This document shows, piece by piece, positions 1-10,299 of a stretch of 64,000 bases of DNA (position 1 is its first letter; each line of letters starts with the position of its first letter). Source of the stretch: Myxococcus terminator_A (lineage in GTDB: Bacteria > Myxococcota > Myxococcia > Myxococcales > Myxococcaceae). Under the pieces are notes generated by a model. It was not told the DNA's origin. It saw only the letters and a program-made list of their open reading frames with translations, and did not search any database. Location: the NCBI GenBank assembly GCA_049194865.1, contig JBLZWL010000004.1, positions 26,829 through 90,828 on the forward strand, given 5' to 3'. The position numbers and the translations under genes are program-made.

Positions 1-1094
1 AGGTTCGTCAGCAGGTGCCCCAGCGTCACCGTGTTGACCGAGTGGCCGTACTGACCCACCAGCAGTCCGTGGTCCAGCCCGCGCGTGTTCCAGTCCGGCG
101 CATTCAAATGCAGCAGGTACATCGCAGACAGGCGGGGTCCCACCAGGGACGCCAGCGTCTGCGTCTGCTCCACCGGCACGAGCGTGTCCCAGTCCTCGTG
201 GATGACGAGGAACGGCGTGGTCAGCTTCGGCGCCAGGTGCTCGCGCGTCCACCGGCCGTAGTCCGCTCCTGGCGTGCCCGGAGGACCGCCCGTGGTGGCG
301 TCGATGCGGCGCCGGTAGGGCTCGAAGAAGGTGGCGTACTGGTTGCGCAGCACCGGGTCCGACACGCGCGAGGGGACCACGGACGTGAGGTAGTCGTACT
401 GGCGCGCGAAGTCGGACAGCGGGAAGAGCGCCACGCCCACCTTGGGCCGGACCTCCGCCGGAGCATCCGCCGCGGCATAGAGCGCCTCGAAGCCACCCCA
501 TGAGCCGCCATGGACACCGATGCGCGAGCGGTCCACGCCGGGGGCCTGCGCGAGAAAGCGCATGCCCGCGTGCATGTCGTCCCGGTCGTTCTGGATGTCA
601 CCACCCGCGTAGAAGCGGCCGAAGACGTTGAGCACGCCGAAGTCATGGAACAGGTAGAAGAACGACTCCGCGGCGATGAACTCGGGCGGGCTGATGGAGA
701 AGGCGATGGGGGACGAGCCCGCGTGGTGATGGGGCTCGCTGTCGTCGGGATGGACTCCAGGTCCTCGCTGGGCCCACTTCTGGTCCACCGCTTCGCCCGT
801 CCACGTGATTCCGTCATAGGGACGGGTGAGCATCATCGTAGGCCACAGGCCCGGGTTCCGAGGAGGGAACCACTGAGCGTAGGTGGGCGCCTTGCCGACC
901 TCCTGGAGCCGCAGCAGGTGGTACTGCCAGACCTGACCTCCGGCCTCCGCCTGCCCCGAGCCCAGCACCGTCACCGACAACGCTGGATTGGCCAGCTCGG
1001 ACGATGCATCGGGGGACACGTCCTTGGAGTCCGAGGCGGCGGCGGAGCAGCCCAGCAGAGCCCAGGCGAGGAACAGCCATCGAGAAGTGCGCAT
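1..1094 (-). CDS. Alpha/beta-hydrolase family lipoprotein (prolyl oligopeptidase-like), C-terminus cut by window edge
   Basis: The frame stays open from the ATG at 1094 to the window edge, so the C-terminus is missing (364 codons visible). The N-terminus is a lipoprotein signal: MRTSR, a hydrophobic run, then the lipobox LLGC. Downstream, GVHGGSWGGFEAL is a nucleophile elbow (GxSxGG) typical of the S9 / acyl-aminoacyl-peptidase type of alpha/beta hydrolases. The later stretch FLVIHEDWDTLVPVEQT matches the part of the fold that carries the acid residue, and LDHGLLVGQYGHSVN may hold the catalytic His. It is probably a membrane-anchored serine peptidase or esterase whose substrate cannot be predicted. 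It lies upstream of nothing else visible on its strand and is separated from the next gene by a strong hairpin. Confidence 0.8.
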   Translation of the reverse strand, partial: MRTSRWLFLAWALLGCSAAASDSKDVSPDASSELANPALSVTVLGSGQAEAGGQVWQYHLLRLQEVGKAPTYAQWFPPRNPGLWPTMMLTRPYDGITWTGEAVDQKWAQRGPGVHPDDSEPHHHAGSSPIAFSISPPEFIAAESFFYLFHDFGVLNVFGRFYAGGDIQNDRDDMHAGMRFLAQAPGVDRSRIGVHGGSWGGFEALYAAADAPAEVRPKVGVALFPLSDFARQYDYLTSVVPSRVSDPVLRNQYATFFEPYRRRIDATTGGPPGTPGADYGRWTREHLAPKLTTPFLVIHEDWDTLVPVEQTQTLASLVGPRLSAMYLLHLNAPDWNTRGLDHGLLVGQYGHSVNTVTLGHLLTN

Positions 1095-1131
1095 GTCCCC
1101 CAAGACACCGTGCGGGGGATTTTCTGAAAGG

Positions 1132-1159
1132 GGGTCCGCGACTTTTCCGTCGCGGACCC
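1132..1159 (-). terminator. Hairpin terminator downstream of the Cys-rich gene
   Basis: A perfect 11-bp inverted repeat (GGGTCCGCGAC / GTCGCGGACCC) encloses a 6-nt loop. It lies between the stop of the minus-strand gene ending at 1180 and the start of the next minus-strand gene at 1094. On the minus strand it is followed by CCCTTTC rather than a long T-run, so it is an imperfect intrinsic terminator. Confidence 0.6.
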
Positions 1160-1179
1160 GACAACCGACGCGCAACGCT

Positions 1180-1563
1180 TCAGTCGTAGTGACAGATGTT
1201 ATCGGCGCCGCAGTAGCCCTGGGCTTCCTTGCACGAGCAGTGGAAATCGTCGGAGCAGAAGCTCATCGGGCAGGAGGGGCCGCCACCGCCACCACCGGGC
1301 TGCTGCGTGTAATGGCAGATACCGCCGATGCAGGCCACCGACTGCGCGGACGGACACGCGTCCCAGCAATGACTCTCCTCGCCACAGAAGGACTGGTAGC
1401 AGGCGGAGTCGGAGAGCGCCTGGGGAGCAGCCTCCTTCTCATCACCAATGCAGACAGGTTCATCGGCGGACTCCGCGCGGGCGGGCTGCGCGGAGAAGAC
1501 TCCGGCGAAGAGGGCGAGGAGGGCAACGACAGTCCACGGCAGGCGCTTGCGAAGTGACAGCAT
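1180..1563 (-). CDS. Small Cys-rich secreted protein of unknown function
   Basis: A 127-residue protein starting at the ATG at 1563, which has AAGGAG seven bases upstream; the longer in-frame extension to 1671 has no comparable ribosome site. Residues 1-30 form a Sec signal peptide (RKRLPW, a hydrophobic run, then AQPARAES). The mature part contains about 14 cysteines in short repeated units of the form C-x-G-x-x-C-H-Y (GGICHYT, ADNICHY) and SFCxxxxHC (FCGEESHC, FCSDDFHC), and a run of glycines near the middle. This is an exported disulfide-rich protein with two internal half-repeats. I do not recognise a family, and myxobacterial genomes encode many such proteins. Confidence 0.75.
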   Translation of the reverse strand: MLSLRKRLPWTVVALLALFAGVFSAQPARAESADEPVCIGDEKEAAPQALSDSACYQSFCGEESHCWDACPSAQSVACIGGICHYTQQPGGGGGGPSCPMSFCSDDFHCSCKEAQGYCGADNICHYD

Positions 1564-1698
1564 GCGGATGCTCCTTTTCGACTCACACGGAGCCGCGCGG
1601 GGGTGCGCGGCTTCGGAGGCAGACACTATCGGAGCCACTCCCCTTTCACTCCAGGCGCGTTTCCCCTCCACGGGCCCACCCGCACCGACAGCGGAGAC

Positions 1699-2823
1699 CT
1701 ACTTCGACGCGGGGGGTTCCGGGTCCTTGAAGATGGCTACGTGCGGCAGGCCATCCTGCCCCACGTAGCCCCGGTACATGCCCGCTGAGTTGAAGGGCAT
1801 GGCCACGTTGCCTTCACGGTCCATGGCGATGACACCGCCCTCGCCTCCAGCCTTCACCAACACGTCATTGACGACGAGGTTGGCGGCCTCGGGCAGCGGA
1901 AGGTCCTGGTATTCGACGCGCGCGCAGATGTCGCGCGCCACCGTGTAGCGGATGAAGAACTCACCGTGGCCGGTGGCGGAGACCGCGCAGCGCGGGTCCG
2001 CGTAGGTGCCGGCGCCGATGATGGGCGCGTCGCCCACGCGGCCGTAGCGCTTGTTCGTCATGCCTCCGGTGGACGTCCCCGCCGCGAGGTTGCCGGCCTG
2101 GTCCAGGGCCACCGCACCCACGGTGCCGAACTTGTGGTCGCCCGTCACCGGGTCATGGCCGGGACGCAGCGACGACGAAGGCTGTCCCGGCGCGGGAGCG
2201 GCGCGCTCCTTCTCCAGCGCGCGCTGGAGGCTCTGCCACCGCTCCTCCGTGAAGAAGTACTTCGCGTCGACCAGCTCCACACCCTGGGCCTTCGCGAAGG
2301 ACTCCGCGCCTTCGCCAATCATCATCACGTGCGGCGACTTCTCCATCACCTTGCGCGCCAGCTCGATGGGGTTCTTCACGTGACGCAGCCCCGCCACCGC
2401 GCCCGCGGAGCGCGTCGTCCCGTCCATGATGGCCGCGTCCAGCTCGTTGATGCCGTCATGGTTGAAGACCGCGCCCTTGCCCGCGTTGAAGTGGGGCGAG
2501 TCCTCCAGGATGCGGATGGCCGCCGTCACCGCGTCCAGGCTGCCGCCGCCCTGGGCCAGCACCGCGTGCCCCGCCTGGAGTGCCTGCTCGAGCACGGCGC
2601 GGACCTCGGCCTCGCGCTCCGGGGAGAGGTTCTCCCGCGAGATGACTCCCGCGCCTCCGTGGATGACCAGCCCCCAGCGAGGCTTGCGCGCGGCGGAGCC
2701 TTCCTGCGTGAGCCTCGCGTCATCGACACGCGCGGACTCCGTGCTGGTGCAGCCCATGGGGATGAGGAGCAGCGCGGTCCCCGCGACGAGACCCCGGGGA
2801 AGAGAAGGGAGCGAAGCGAACAT
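1699..2823 (-). CDS. Isoaspartyl peptidase / L-asparaginase-type Ntn hydrolase, lipoprotein
   Basis: A 374-residue member of the T2 threonine peptidase family, which removes isoaspartyl residues or deamidates asparagine after autocleavage. The start at 2823 has GGAGG seven bases upstream. Residues 1-25 form a lipoprotein-like signal (LLLIPMGC), so the enzyme is probably exported. Family motifs are clear: VIHGGAG near residue 53, GSLDAV near 94, NAGKGAVFN near 113 and HKFGTVGAVALD around 230-241, with Thr234 the expected new N-terminus after self-processing. STGGMTNKRYGRVGDAPIIGAGTYAD (positions about 251-276) is the substrate-site segment, and the late GGEGGVIAMDREG agrees with the beta subunit. 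The family assignment is secure; substrate preference is not predictable from sequence. Confidence 0.92.
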   Translation of the reverse strand: MFASLPSLPRGLVAGTALLLIPMGCTSTESARVDDARLTQEGSAARKPRWGLVIHGGAGVISRENLSPEREAEVRAVLEQALQAGHAVLAQGGGSLDAVTAAIRILEDSPHFNAGKGAVFNHDGINELDAAIMDGTTRSAGAVAGLRHVKNPIELARKVMEKSPHVMMIGEGAESFAKAQGVELVDAKYFFTEERWQSLQRALEKERAAPAPGQPSSSLRPGHDPVTGDHKFGTVGAVALDQAGNLAAGTSTGGMTNKRYGRVGDAPIIGAGTYADPRCAVSATGHGEFFIRYTVARDICARVEYQDLPLPEAANLVVNDVLVKAGGEGGVIAMDREGNVAMPFNSAGMYRGYVGQDGLPHVAIFKDPEPPASK

Positions 2824-3061
2824 TCGGCGACCTCCAGCGGCGGCGACCGGGAGACGAGGCGTGTGCGGCATCAACACTCCGAGTCCCGGCCAGGGTGTCG
2901 GGTCGGTAGCACGGCGACCAGGGAGGCACAATGACAGCCGCTCGCCTGCCCTCCTTGCCACCGACAAGCCATGGGCAGAGGCCTGGCTGTTCGCCTCAGC
3001 CCGCGTGCAGCGCGGCCCCACCGTGCACAGAGTCGGGAGCGTTCAGGGACAGGAGCGCGCG

Positions 3062-3760
3062 ATGAAGAAGCTGAAGGGGTTGCGGGTGGCGGTGTTGGCG
3101 ACGAGCGGCTTCGAGCAGGTGGAGCTGACGCGACCCGTCAAGAAGCTGGAGCGCCAGGGCGCGGCGGTGACGATTGTGTCGCTCCTTCCCGGCCACATCC
3201 GAGGCATGAACCACATGCTCCCCGGCAAGAAGGTCCGCGTGGACGCGATGCTGAAGGACGTGAAGGCGGCGGACTTCGACGCGGTGCTGCTGCCCGGAGG
3301 CCTCATCAACCCGGACACGCTGCGGCAGAGCGCGCTCGCGAAGGACTTCATCCACGACGCGGACTCGCTCAACCTGCCCATCGCCATCATCTGTCACGCG
3401 CCCTGGCTGCTCATCTCCGCGGGGCTCACCGAGGGGCGCACGCTCACCTCGTGGCCGGGCATCCGCGACGACGTGAAGAACTCCGGCGCGCAGTGGCGCG
3501 ACGAGGCGATGGTGCGCGACGACAACTGGGTCTCCAGCCGGGGGCCGCAAGACCTGCCCGTCTTCGAGCGCGCCATGGTGGAGCTGTTCGAGGAGAAGAT
3601 GCCGGAGGTCCGCGAGCGCACCCGCCACGCCGAGGAGCACCCCGCGCCCGCGCGCTACCATGCGCCGACGGAAGCCGCGAGTCGCTGGCCTCGACTGCTC
3701 GCGGGCAGCCTGGCCACCGCGGTCCTCAGCTTCGGCGTCCGCAGGCTCGCCGCGCGCTGA
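3062..3760 (+). CDS. DJ-1/PfpI family protein with C-terminal hydrophobic tail
   Basis: A 232-residue DJ-1/PfpI superfamily protein. The start at 3062 has GGAG six bases upstream; the frame extends much further upstream, but that part shadows the gene on the other strand. VAVLATSGFEQVELTRP places the conserved acid at Glu18, and AIICHAPWLLISAG places the nucleophile Cys111 with the adjacent His112, as in the PfpI/YhbO branch. Members act as stress-related deglycases, glyoxalases or proteases, a disputed point in the family. Unusually, the last 40 residues add a linker and a short hydrophobic segment (RLLAGSLATAVLSFGV), which suggests a membrane-associated tail. It is monocistronic, with the suf operon end facing it. 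Confidence 0.88.
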   Translation: MKKLKGLRVAVLATSGFEQVELTRPVKKLERQGAAVTIVSLLPGHIRGMNHMLPGKKVRVDAMLKDVKAADFDAVLLPGGLINPDTLRQSALAKDFIHDADSLNLPIAIICHAPWLLISAGLTEGRTLTSWPGIRDDVKNSGAQWRDEAMVRDDNWVSSRGPQDLPVFERAMVELFEEKMPEVRERTRHAEEHPAPARYHAPTEAASRWPRLLAGSLATAVLSFGVRRLAAR

Positions 3761-3919
3761 CCGCTTCACGGGGCCGGAGCGCGCGAACGTCATGAGGCTC
3801 GCGTGCCCGGGTGCTCGGCTCGGCGACGAAAGACGGGGCCTTCCCTCCTCGGAGTCGTCACACGGACGGACGCCTCGCGGGACCTCCGCGAAGCGTCCGA
3901 GGCCAAGGACCTCCGCGTG

Positions 3920-4462
3920 TCACATCCAGCCGAGCTGGAGCCGCGCGACGTCCGTCATCCGTCCCTGGTCCCAGGGCGGGTCCCACACGAGCTCGACGTT
4001 GGCTTCCTTCACGCCGGGCACCGAGCCGACCTTGGTGCGCACGTCCTCCACCAGCACCGGGCCCATGCCGCAGCCGGGCGCCGTCAGCGTCATCTGGATG
4101 TCCACGCGCTGGCCGCCTTCCGGCAACGGCTCCGCCTTGCACGCGTACACCAGACCCAGCTCCACGATGTTCACCGGAATCTCCGGGTCATACACCGTGC
4201 GCAGCTGCTCCCAGACCTGCTCCTCGTGGAAGGTGCTCGGGTCCCCGGAGGTCTTCTCCTGTGGCGCGTACTCCGCGCCCAGCGCCGCGCCGTCCTTCTC
4301 GTCGATGCGGAAGAGCTGCCCGTAGGGGTCCTGCACCGTGATGTTGCCGCCCAGGGTCTGCATCACCCGCAGCTCCGCGCCCTCTGGCAGCACCACCCTG
4401 TCACCACTGGGAATGATGGTCGCGGGAACCTCCCGCTCCAGCATCGCCGTCACGCCTCGCAT
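3920..4462 (-). CDS. sufT: SufT: SUF-associated MIP18/DUF59-type Fe-S assembly factor
   Basis: A 180-residue protein closing the suf operon, 18 bases after sufU. The C-terminal 100 residues are a DUF59/MIP18 domain: EEQVWEQLRTVYDPEIPVNIVELGLVY, then MTLTAPGCGMGPVLVEDV, where the Cys in APGCG is the conserved residue of this domain. The N-terminal 80 residues (VPSG-like segment, LGGNITVQDPYGQLFRID) match the extension typical of SufT proteins. Work on other bacteria links SufT to maturation of Fe-S proteins when iron or cluster demand is high; that role here is inferred from operon membership. Confidence 0.92.
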   Translation of the reverse strand: MRGVTAMLEREVPATIIPSGDRVVLPEGAELRVMQTLGGNITVQDPYGQLFRIDEKDGAALGAEYAPQEKTSGDPSTFHEEQVWEQLRTVYDPEIPVNIVELGLVYACKAEPLPEGGQRVDIQMTLTAPGCGMGPVLVEDVRTKVGSVPGVKEANVELVWDPPWDQGRMTDVARLQLGWM

Positions 4463-4480
4463 GGTCCGCTCCCTCCTTCC

Positions 4481-4938
4481 CTACTCCGTGGAAACCGCTT
4501 CATCTCGCCCTTCCAGCGCCGCGCGCATCGTGTGCCACGCGAGGCTGGCGCACTTCACCCGGGCGGGGAACTCGCTCACGCCGGACAACACCGCGAGCTT
4601 GCCCAGCGCCTCCACGTCCACCGACTCGGGCCCCTCGGTCACCAGCTTGTGCACCTTCTGGAAGAGGGCCTCCGCCTCCGCGCGCGTCTTGTCCTTCACC
4701 ACGCCGGTCATCAGCGAGGCCGACGCGCGGGAAATCGCGCAGCCCTGTCCCTGGAAGCCGATGTCGCGGATGACGTCTCCATCCATCTTCATCGTCACGG
4801 AGAGCTGGTCTCCGCACAGCGGGTTGTGCCCCGCCGCCTCGTGATTGGCGCCCTCCACCACGCGATAGTTGCGCGGCCTCTTGGAGTGCTCCAGCACCAC
4901 CTCCTGGTAGAGGTCCTTCAAGTCGTCCGAGCCCGAGC

Positions 4939-4942
<4 letters not shown>
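4481..4942 (-). CDS. sufU: SufU: zinc-dependent sulfurtransferase / scaffold-like partner of SufS
   Basis: A 153-residue SufU. The U-type zinc/sulfur ligands are all present: Cys43 in NPLCGDQ with Asp45, Cys68 in GQGCAIS, and Cys131 in VKCASLAW. The segment between Cys68 and Cys131 carries the insertion that separates SufU from IscU. In characterised SUF systems SufU accepts persulfide sulfur from the cysteine desulfurase SufS. Its ATG overlaps the sufS stop in an ATGA, so the two are translationally coupled. There is no sufE in the window, and SufU is the expected SufS partner. Confidence 0.95.
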
Positions 4943-6158
<1,216 letters not shown>

Positions 6159-6162
<4 letters not shown>

Positions 6163-7487
6163 GCCGTCACCTCCGTCCGGGGTGCACCCGGAAGCTTCGG
6201 GGCCAGCAGCCCCTCGACACTCGCGCGCACCGGCCCTTCCGGCACCGCATCCACCAGCTCCCGGGCAAAGGCATACGTGAGCAGCCGCTCCGCCTCCGCG
6301 CGGGGAATGCCTCGCGAGCGCAGGTAGAACAGCGCCTGCGCATCCAGCCGCCCCACCACCGCGCCGTGCGCGCACTTCACGTCGTCCGCCAGGATTTCGA
6401 GCTGCGGCCGGGTGTCCGCCTGCGCGTGCTCCGACAGGAGCAGGTTGCGGTTCTGCTGCCGTGAGTCCGTGCGCTGCGCGTCCTGGCGCACCTTCACCAG
6501 TCCGTGGAAGGTGCCGCGCGCCCGGTCATCCAGCACGCCCTTGTACAACTCGCGGCTGGTGCAACGAGGCACCGCGTGGTCCAGCGCCGTCCGCTGGTCC
6601 AGGTGCTGCGTCCCTCGCCCCACGTACAGGCCATTGAGGGTGGCGTCACCGCCCTCGCCCGCGAAGGTGACGTGCACCTCGTTGCGAGCCAGCACGCCGC
6701 CGAAGGCGAAGTTGTGAGACACGAAGCGGCTGTCACGACCCTGCCGCACGTGAAGCCCGCCCACGTGCACCGCCGCGTCACCCTCCGCCTGGAGCCGGTA
6801 GTGCTTCAAGCTGGCGTTGTCACCCAGCGTCACCTCCGTCACCGCGTTGGTGAAGCCCTGGCCCGTGACGCCCGTCGCGCTGGCGTACGTCTCCACCAGC
6901 GTCGCCTCACTGCCCTCTCCCGCCACCACGAGGACGCGCGGACTGGCCAGCACCGGCGCGTCGCCCCGGGTCAGGAAGATGAGCTGCACGGGCACCTCGC
7001 TCAGCGCCCCCGGCGCCAGGCGCAGCACGGCCCCGTCCTCCAGCAGCGCCGCGTTGAGCGCCGTGAAGGCATGCTCGGCCGCGAGGGCCCGCTGGCCCAG
7101 CTCCGCCTCCAGCAGCGCTCCGTCCTCCACCAGCGCGTCGCGCAGCGGCTTCAGCGTCAGGCCGCGCGGCAGACCCGCCACCGACGACAGCTCCGGCGAC
7201 AGCCGCCCATCCACGAACACCAGCCGGGGACCGGGCAGCGCGAGCCGCGCCACCACCGCTGACAGCTCCGCCGTGCTCCCCGTCGTCGCGACAGGCGCGA
7301 AGGCCCCGTCCGCGATGGGGGCGAGGTTCGTGTACTTCCACGCCTCGTCGCGCGTCGTGGGCAGGCCCAGCCGCGCGAAGTGCGCGAGCCCGTCCTGGCG
7401 CACGCGCTGGAGCCACGCGGGCGTCGTCGCGTCCCGCGCCTGGAAGCGCGAGGCCACATCCACATAGCGAGTCACGCCCGGCGTCAT
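6159..7487 (-). CDS. sufD: SufD: Fe-S cluster assembly scaffold subunit
   Basis: A 442-residue SufD. The C-terminal half is the typical right-handed beta-helix: LKHYRLQAEGDAAVHVGGLH, then the hallmark GVLDDRARGTFHGLVKV (seen as GVLDDRARGTFHG), DSRQQNRNLLLSEHAQADTRPQLEI and DVKCAHGAVVGRLD, where the Cys and His of KCAHG are the conserved SufD/SufB cluster-site residues. SufD forms the SufBCD scaffold with SufB and the ATPase SufC. It overlaps sufC (ATGA at 7484-7487) and sufS (ATGA at 6159-6162). Confidence 0.95.
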
Positions 7488-8275
7488 CGCCGTGCCTCCC
7501 CGCCCTTCGTCGCGCCACCCTTGCCGTCCTGGAGCCCCAGCCAGGCGTAGCCCTTCTCCTCCAGCTCCAGCGCCAGCTCGCGCCCACCGGAGCGGATGAT
7601 GCGCCCGCCCGCCATGACGTGGACCTTGTCCGGGACGATGTAGTCCAGGAGCCGCTGGTAGTGCGTAATCAGCACCATGGCGCGCTGGGGCGAGCGCAGC
7701 CCGTTCACTCCGCCCGCCACCGTGCGCAAGGCATCGATGTCCAGGCCCGAGTCCGTCTCGTCGAGGATGGCCAGGCGCGGCTCGAGCACCGCCATCTGGA
7801 AGATTTCGTTGCGCTTCTTCTCGCCGCCGGAGAAGCCCTCGTTCACCGAGCGGTTCATGAAGGCCGCGTCGAGCTGCACCAGCTTCGACTTCTCCTTGGC
7901 CATCTGGAGGAAGTCCATCGCATCCAGCTCCTCCAGCCCCTTCACCCGGCGCTGCGCGTTGAGCGCGGTGCGCAGGAAGTGCAGGTTGCCCACGCCCGGA
8001 ATCTCCACCGGGTACTGGAACGCGAGGAACACTCCTTCGGCGGCGCGCGCCTCGGGGGCCAGCTCCAGGAGCGGCTTGCCGTCGAGGAGGACCTCGCCCT
8101 GGGTCACTTCGTAGGCATCCCTCCCCGCGAGCACGCTCGCCAAGGTGCTCTTCCCGGAGCCGTTGGGCCCCATGATGGCGTGCACCTCTCCGGCGCCCAC
8201 CTCCAGGTCGATGCCCTTGAGGATGTCCTTGTCGCCCACACGGGCGTGCAGATTCCGAACGGACAGCAAAGCCAT
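7484..8275 (-). CDS. sufC: SufC: ABC-type ATPase of the SufBCD scaffold
   Basis: A 263-residue cytoplasmic ABC ATPase without membrane segments. It has the Walker A motif GPNGSGKST (from about residue 36), the SufC-typical signature FSGGEKKRNEI with the conserved KKR, and the Walker B/D-loop ILDETDSGLDIDAL. The QYPVEIPGV Q-loop region also matches SufC. It drives remodelling of the SufB/SufD interface during cluster formation. It begins two bases after the sufB stop. Confidence 0.96.
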   Translation of the reverse strand: MALLSVRNLHARVGDKDILKGIDLEVGAGEVHAIMGPNGSGKSTLASVLAGRDAYEVTQGEVLLDGKPLLELAPEARAAEGVFLAFQYPVEIPGVGNLHFLRTALNAQRRVKGLEELDAMDFLQMAKEKSKLVQLDAAFMNRSVNEGFSGGEKKRNEIFQMAVLEPRLAILDETDSGLDIDALRTVAGGVNGLRSPQRAMVLITHYQRLLDYIVPDKVHVMAGGRIIRSGGRELALELEEKGYAWLGLQDGKGGATKGGEARR

Positions 8276-8277
8276 AC

Positions 8278-9714
8278 CTACCCCACGCTCCCTTCCAGAC
8301 TCACTCCGAGCAGCTTCTGTGCTTCCACCGCGAACTCCATGGGGAGCTCCTTGAACACCTGCCGGCAGAAGCCATTCACAATCATCGACACCGCGTCTTC
8401 TTGAGAGATGCCGCGCTGCCGACAGTAGAAGAGCTGGTCCTCGCCTATCTTCGACGTGGACGCCTCATGCTCCACCTGCGCCGACGCGTTCTTCACCTCG
8501 ATGTACGGCACCGTGTGGGCGCCGCACTTGTCCCCGAGGAGCAACGAGTCGCATTGCGTGTAGTTGCGCGCGTTCTCCGCGCTCTTCAGCACCTTCACCA
8601 GCCCGCGGTACGTGTTCTGTCCCCGGCCCGCGGAGATGCCCTTGGACACGATGGTGCTGCGGGTGTTCTTCCCCAGGTGCACCATCTTCGTGCCGGTGTC
8701 CGCCTGCTGGAGGTTGTTGGTGAGCGCCACCGAGTAGAACTCGCCCACCGAGTCATCCCCTTTGAGGATGACGCTCGGGTACTTCCACGTAATCGCCGAG
8801 CCCGTCTCCACCTGCGTCCACGAAATCTTCGCGGCCTTGTGGGCGATGCCGCGCTTGGTGACGAAGTTGTAGATGCCGCCCTTGCCCTCCGCGTCACCCG
8901 GGTACCAGTTCTGCACCGTGGAGTACTTGATGGTGGCCCCCTCGAGCGCCACCAACTCCACCACGGCCGCGTGCAACTGATTGGTGTCGCGCTGGGGCGC
9001 GGTGCAGCCCTCCAGGTAGCTCACGTACGAGCCCTCGTCGGCGACGATGAGGGTGCGCTCGAACTGGCCCGTCTCCGCGGCGTTGATGCGGAAGTACGTG
9101 GACAGCTCCATGGGGCATCTGACGCCCTTGGGGATGTAGACGAACGAGCCGTCGCTGAAGACCGCCGAGTTGAGCGCCGCGAAGAAGTTGTCCGAGTGCG
9201 GCACCACCGAGCCCAGGTACTTGCGGAGCAGCTCCGGGTGCTCGCGCACGGCCTCCGAGAACGAGCAGAAGATGACGCCCGCCTTGGCCAGCTTGTCCTT
9301 GAACGTCGTGGCCACGGACACCGAGTCGAACACGGCGTCCACCGCGACGTTCTGCAGCCGCTGCTGCTCCACCAACGGAATGCCGAGCTTCTCGTAGGTG
9401 CGCAGAATCTCGGGGTCCACCTCGTCCAGGCTGTCCTTCTTCGGCTTGAACCGGGGCGCCGAGTAGTAGCTGATGGCCTGGTAGTCGATGGGCTTGTAGG
9501 TGACGGCCTGCCACGTGGGCTCGCGCAGCGTGAGCCAGTGACGGTAGGACTTCAGGCGCCACTCCAGCAGGAAGGGGGGCTCGCCCTTCTTCTCCGACAG
9601 CGCGCGGATGACGTCCTCGTTCAGCCCCGGCGGGAAGGTGTCCGCCTCCACCGCGGAGACGAAGCCGGCCGCGTACGGGCGGCGCGTCAGTTCCTGGAGG
9701 GTGTCGGTGGTCAT
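8278..9714 (-). CDS. sufB: SufB: Fe-S cluster assembly scaffold subunit
   Basis: A 478-residue SufB. The start at 9714 overlaps the stop of the upstream regulator in an ATGA; the longer frame to 9906 lies inside that regulator. Diagnostic stretches include SYYSAPRFKPKKDSLDEVDP near the N-terminus, GVRCPMELSTYFRINA, SYVSYLEGCTAPQRDTNQL, where the Cys in EGCTAP belongs to the sulfur-transfer path, and NYTQCDSLLLGDKCGAHTVPY, where Cys and adjacent residues contribute to cluster assembly. SufB is the first structural gene of the operon, and the protein is the main site of nascent cluster formation in the SufBC2D complex. Confidence 0.96.
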   Translation of the reverse strand: MTTDTLQELTRRPYAAGFVSAVEADTFPPGLNEDVIRALSEKKGEPPFLLEWRLKSYRHWLTLREPTWQAVTYKPIDYQAISYYSAPRFKPKKDSLDEVDPEILRTYEKLGIPLVEQQRLQNVAVDAVFDSVSVATTFKDKLAKAGVIFCSFSEAVREHPELLRKYLGSVVPHSDNFFAALNSAVFSDGSFVYIPKGVRCPMELSTYFRINAAETGQFERTLIVADEGSYVSYLEGCTAPQRDTNQLHAAVVELVALEGATIKYSTVQNWYPGDAEGKGGIYNFVTKRGIAHKAAKISWTQVETGSAITWKYPSVILKGDDSVGEFYSVALTNNLQQADTGTKMVHLGKNTRSTIVSKGISAGRGQNTYRGLVKVLKSAENARNYTQCDSLLLGDKCGAHTVPYIEVKNASAQVEHEASTSKIGEDQLFYCRQRGISQEDAVSMIVNGFCRQVFKELPMEFAVEAQKLLGVSLEGSVG

Positions 9715-10229
9715 GAGCGGACTCCTGTCGTGGCGGAAGGTGTCGAGGTGTTGGCGGCGGCCGGCGCGGCCCTCGCGGGGGTGCCCAGGCCCACCAGTCG
9801 CTCGGGCATGCGCGGCGCCGGGGCGATGAGGTCCGCCAGCGTCAGGCGTCCCAGCGCTTCCTGGATGGCGTGATTGATGAGCTTCCAGTGCCCTCGTATC
9901 TGGCACACGGACTCCAGCTCACAGGGCGCGCCGCCGCCGGAGGTGTGCACGCCACACTCCGTGAGCGCGACAGGCCCTTCCAGCGAGGCCACCAGCTCCG
10001 CCAGGGAGAGCGACGCCGCGGGGCGCGACAGCCCATAGCCGCCGTTGGCGCCCCGGTGGGACACCACCAGCCCGGCCTGCAGCAAGCCCTTGAGCACCTT
10101 GCTGGCCGAGGGCAGTGGCACACGGGTGCGTGCCGCCAGCTCGCGAGTGGTGCGGGTGCCACCCTCCGCGCGAGCCAGCTCTGTCATCAGCACGATGCCG
10201 TAGTCGGTCATCTTGCTCATCCGGAGCAT
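9711..10229 (-). CDS. Rrf2-family Fe-S-sensing regulator of the suf operon
   Basis: A 172-residue Rrf2/IscR-type regulator from the ATG at 10229, which is preceded by GAGGAG; MSKM at 10220 is an alternative start. The N-terminal winged helix reads MTDYGIVLMTELA, TTRELAARTRVPLPSASKVLKGL and GANGGYGLSRP. The C-terminal half has Cys92, Cys103 and Cys109 followed by His114, which resembles the three-Cys plus His cluster site of IscR, although spacing between the first two cysteines is wider. The gene is the first of the operon and overlaps sufB, the classical position for a SUF autoregulator (the SUF-associated Rrf2 subgroup). Repression of its own operon through the palindrome at 10300-10316 is an inference. 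Confidence 0.92.
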   Translation of the reverse strand: MLRMSKMTDYGIVLMTELARAEGGTRTTRELAARTRVPLPSASKVLKGLLQAGLVVSHRGANGGYGLSRPAASLSLAELVASLEGPVALTECGVHTSGGGAPCELESVCQIRGHWKLINHAIQEALGRLTLADLIAPAPRMPERLVGLGTPARAAPAAANTSTPSATTGVRS

Positions 10230-10299
10230 GCGGGACGCTTCTCCTCTCTGGGTCCATTCCCACGGGGCCTCAGGGCCTCCGGGCGCGTCATATGTAATC

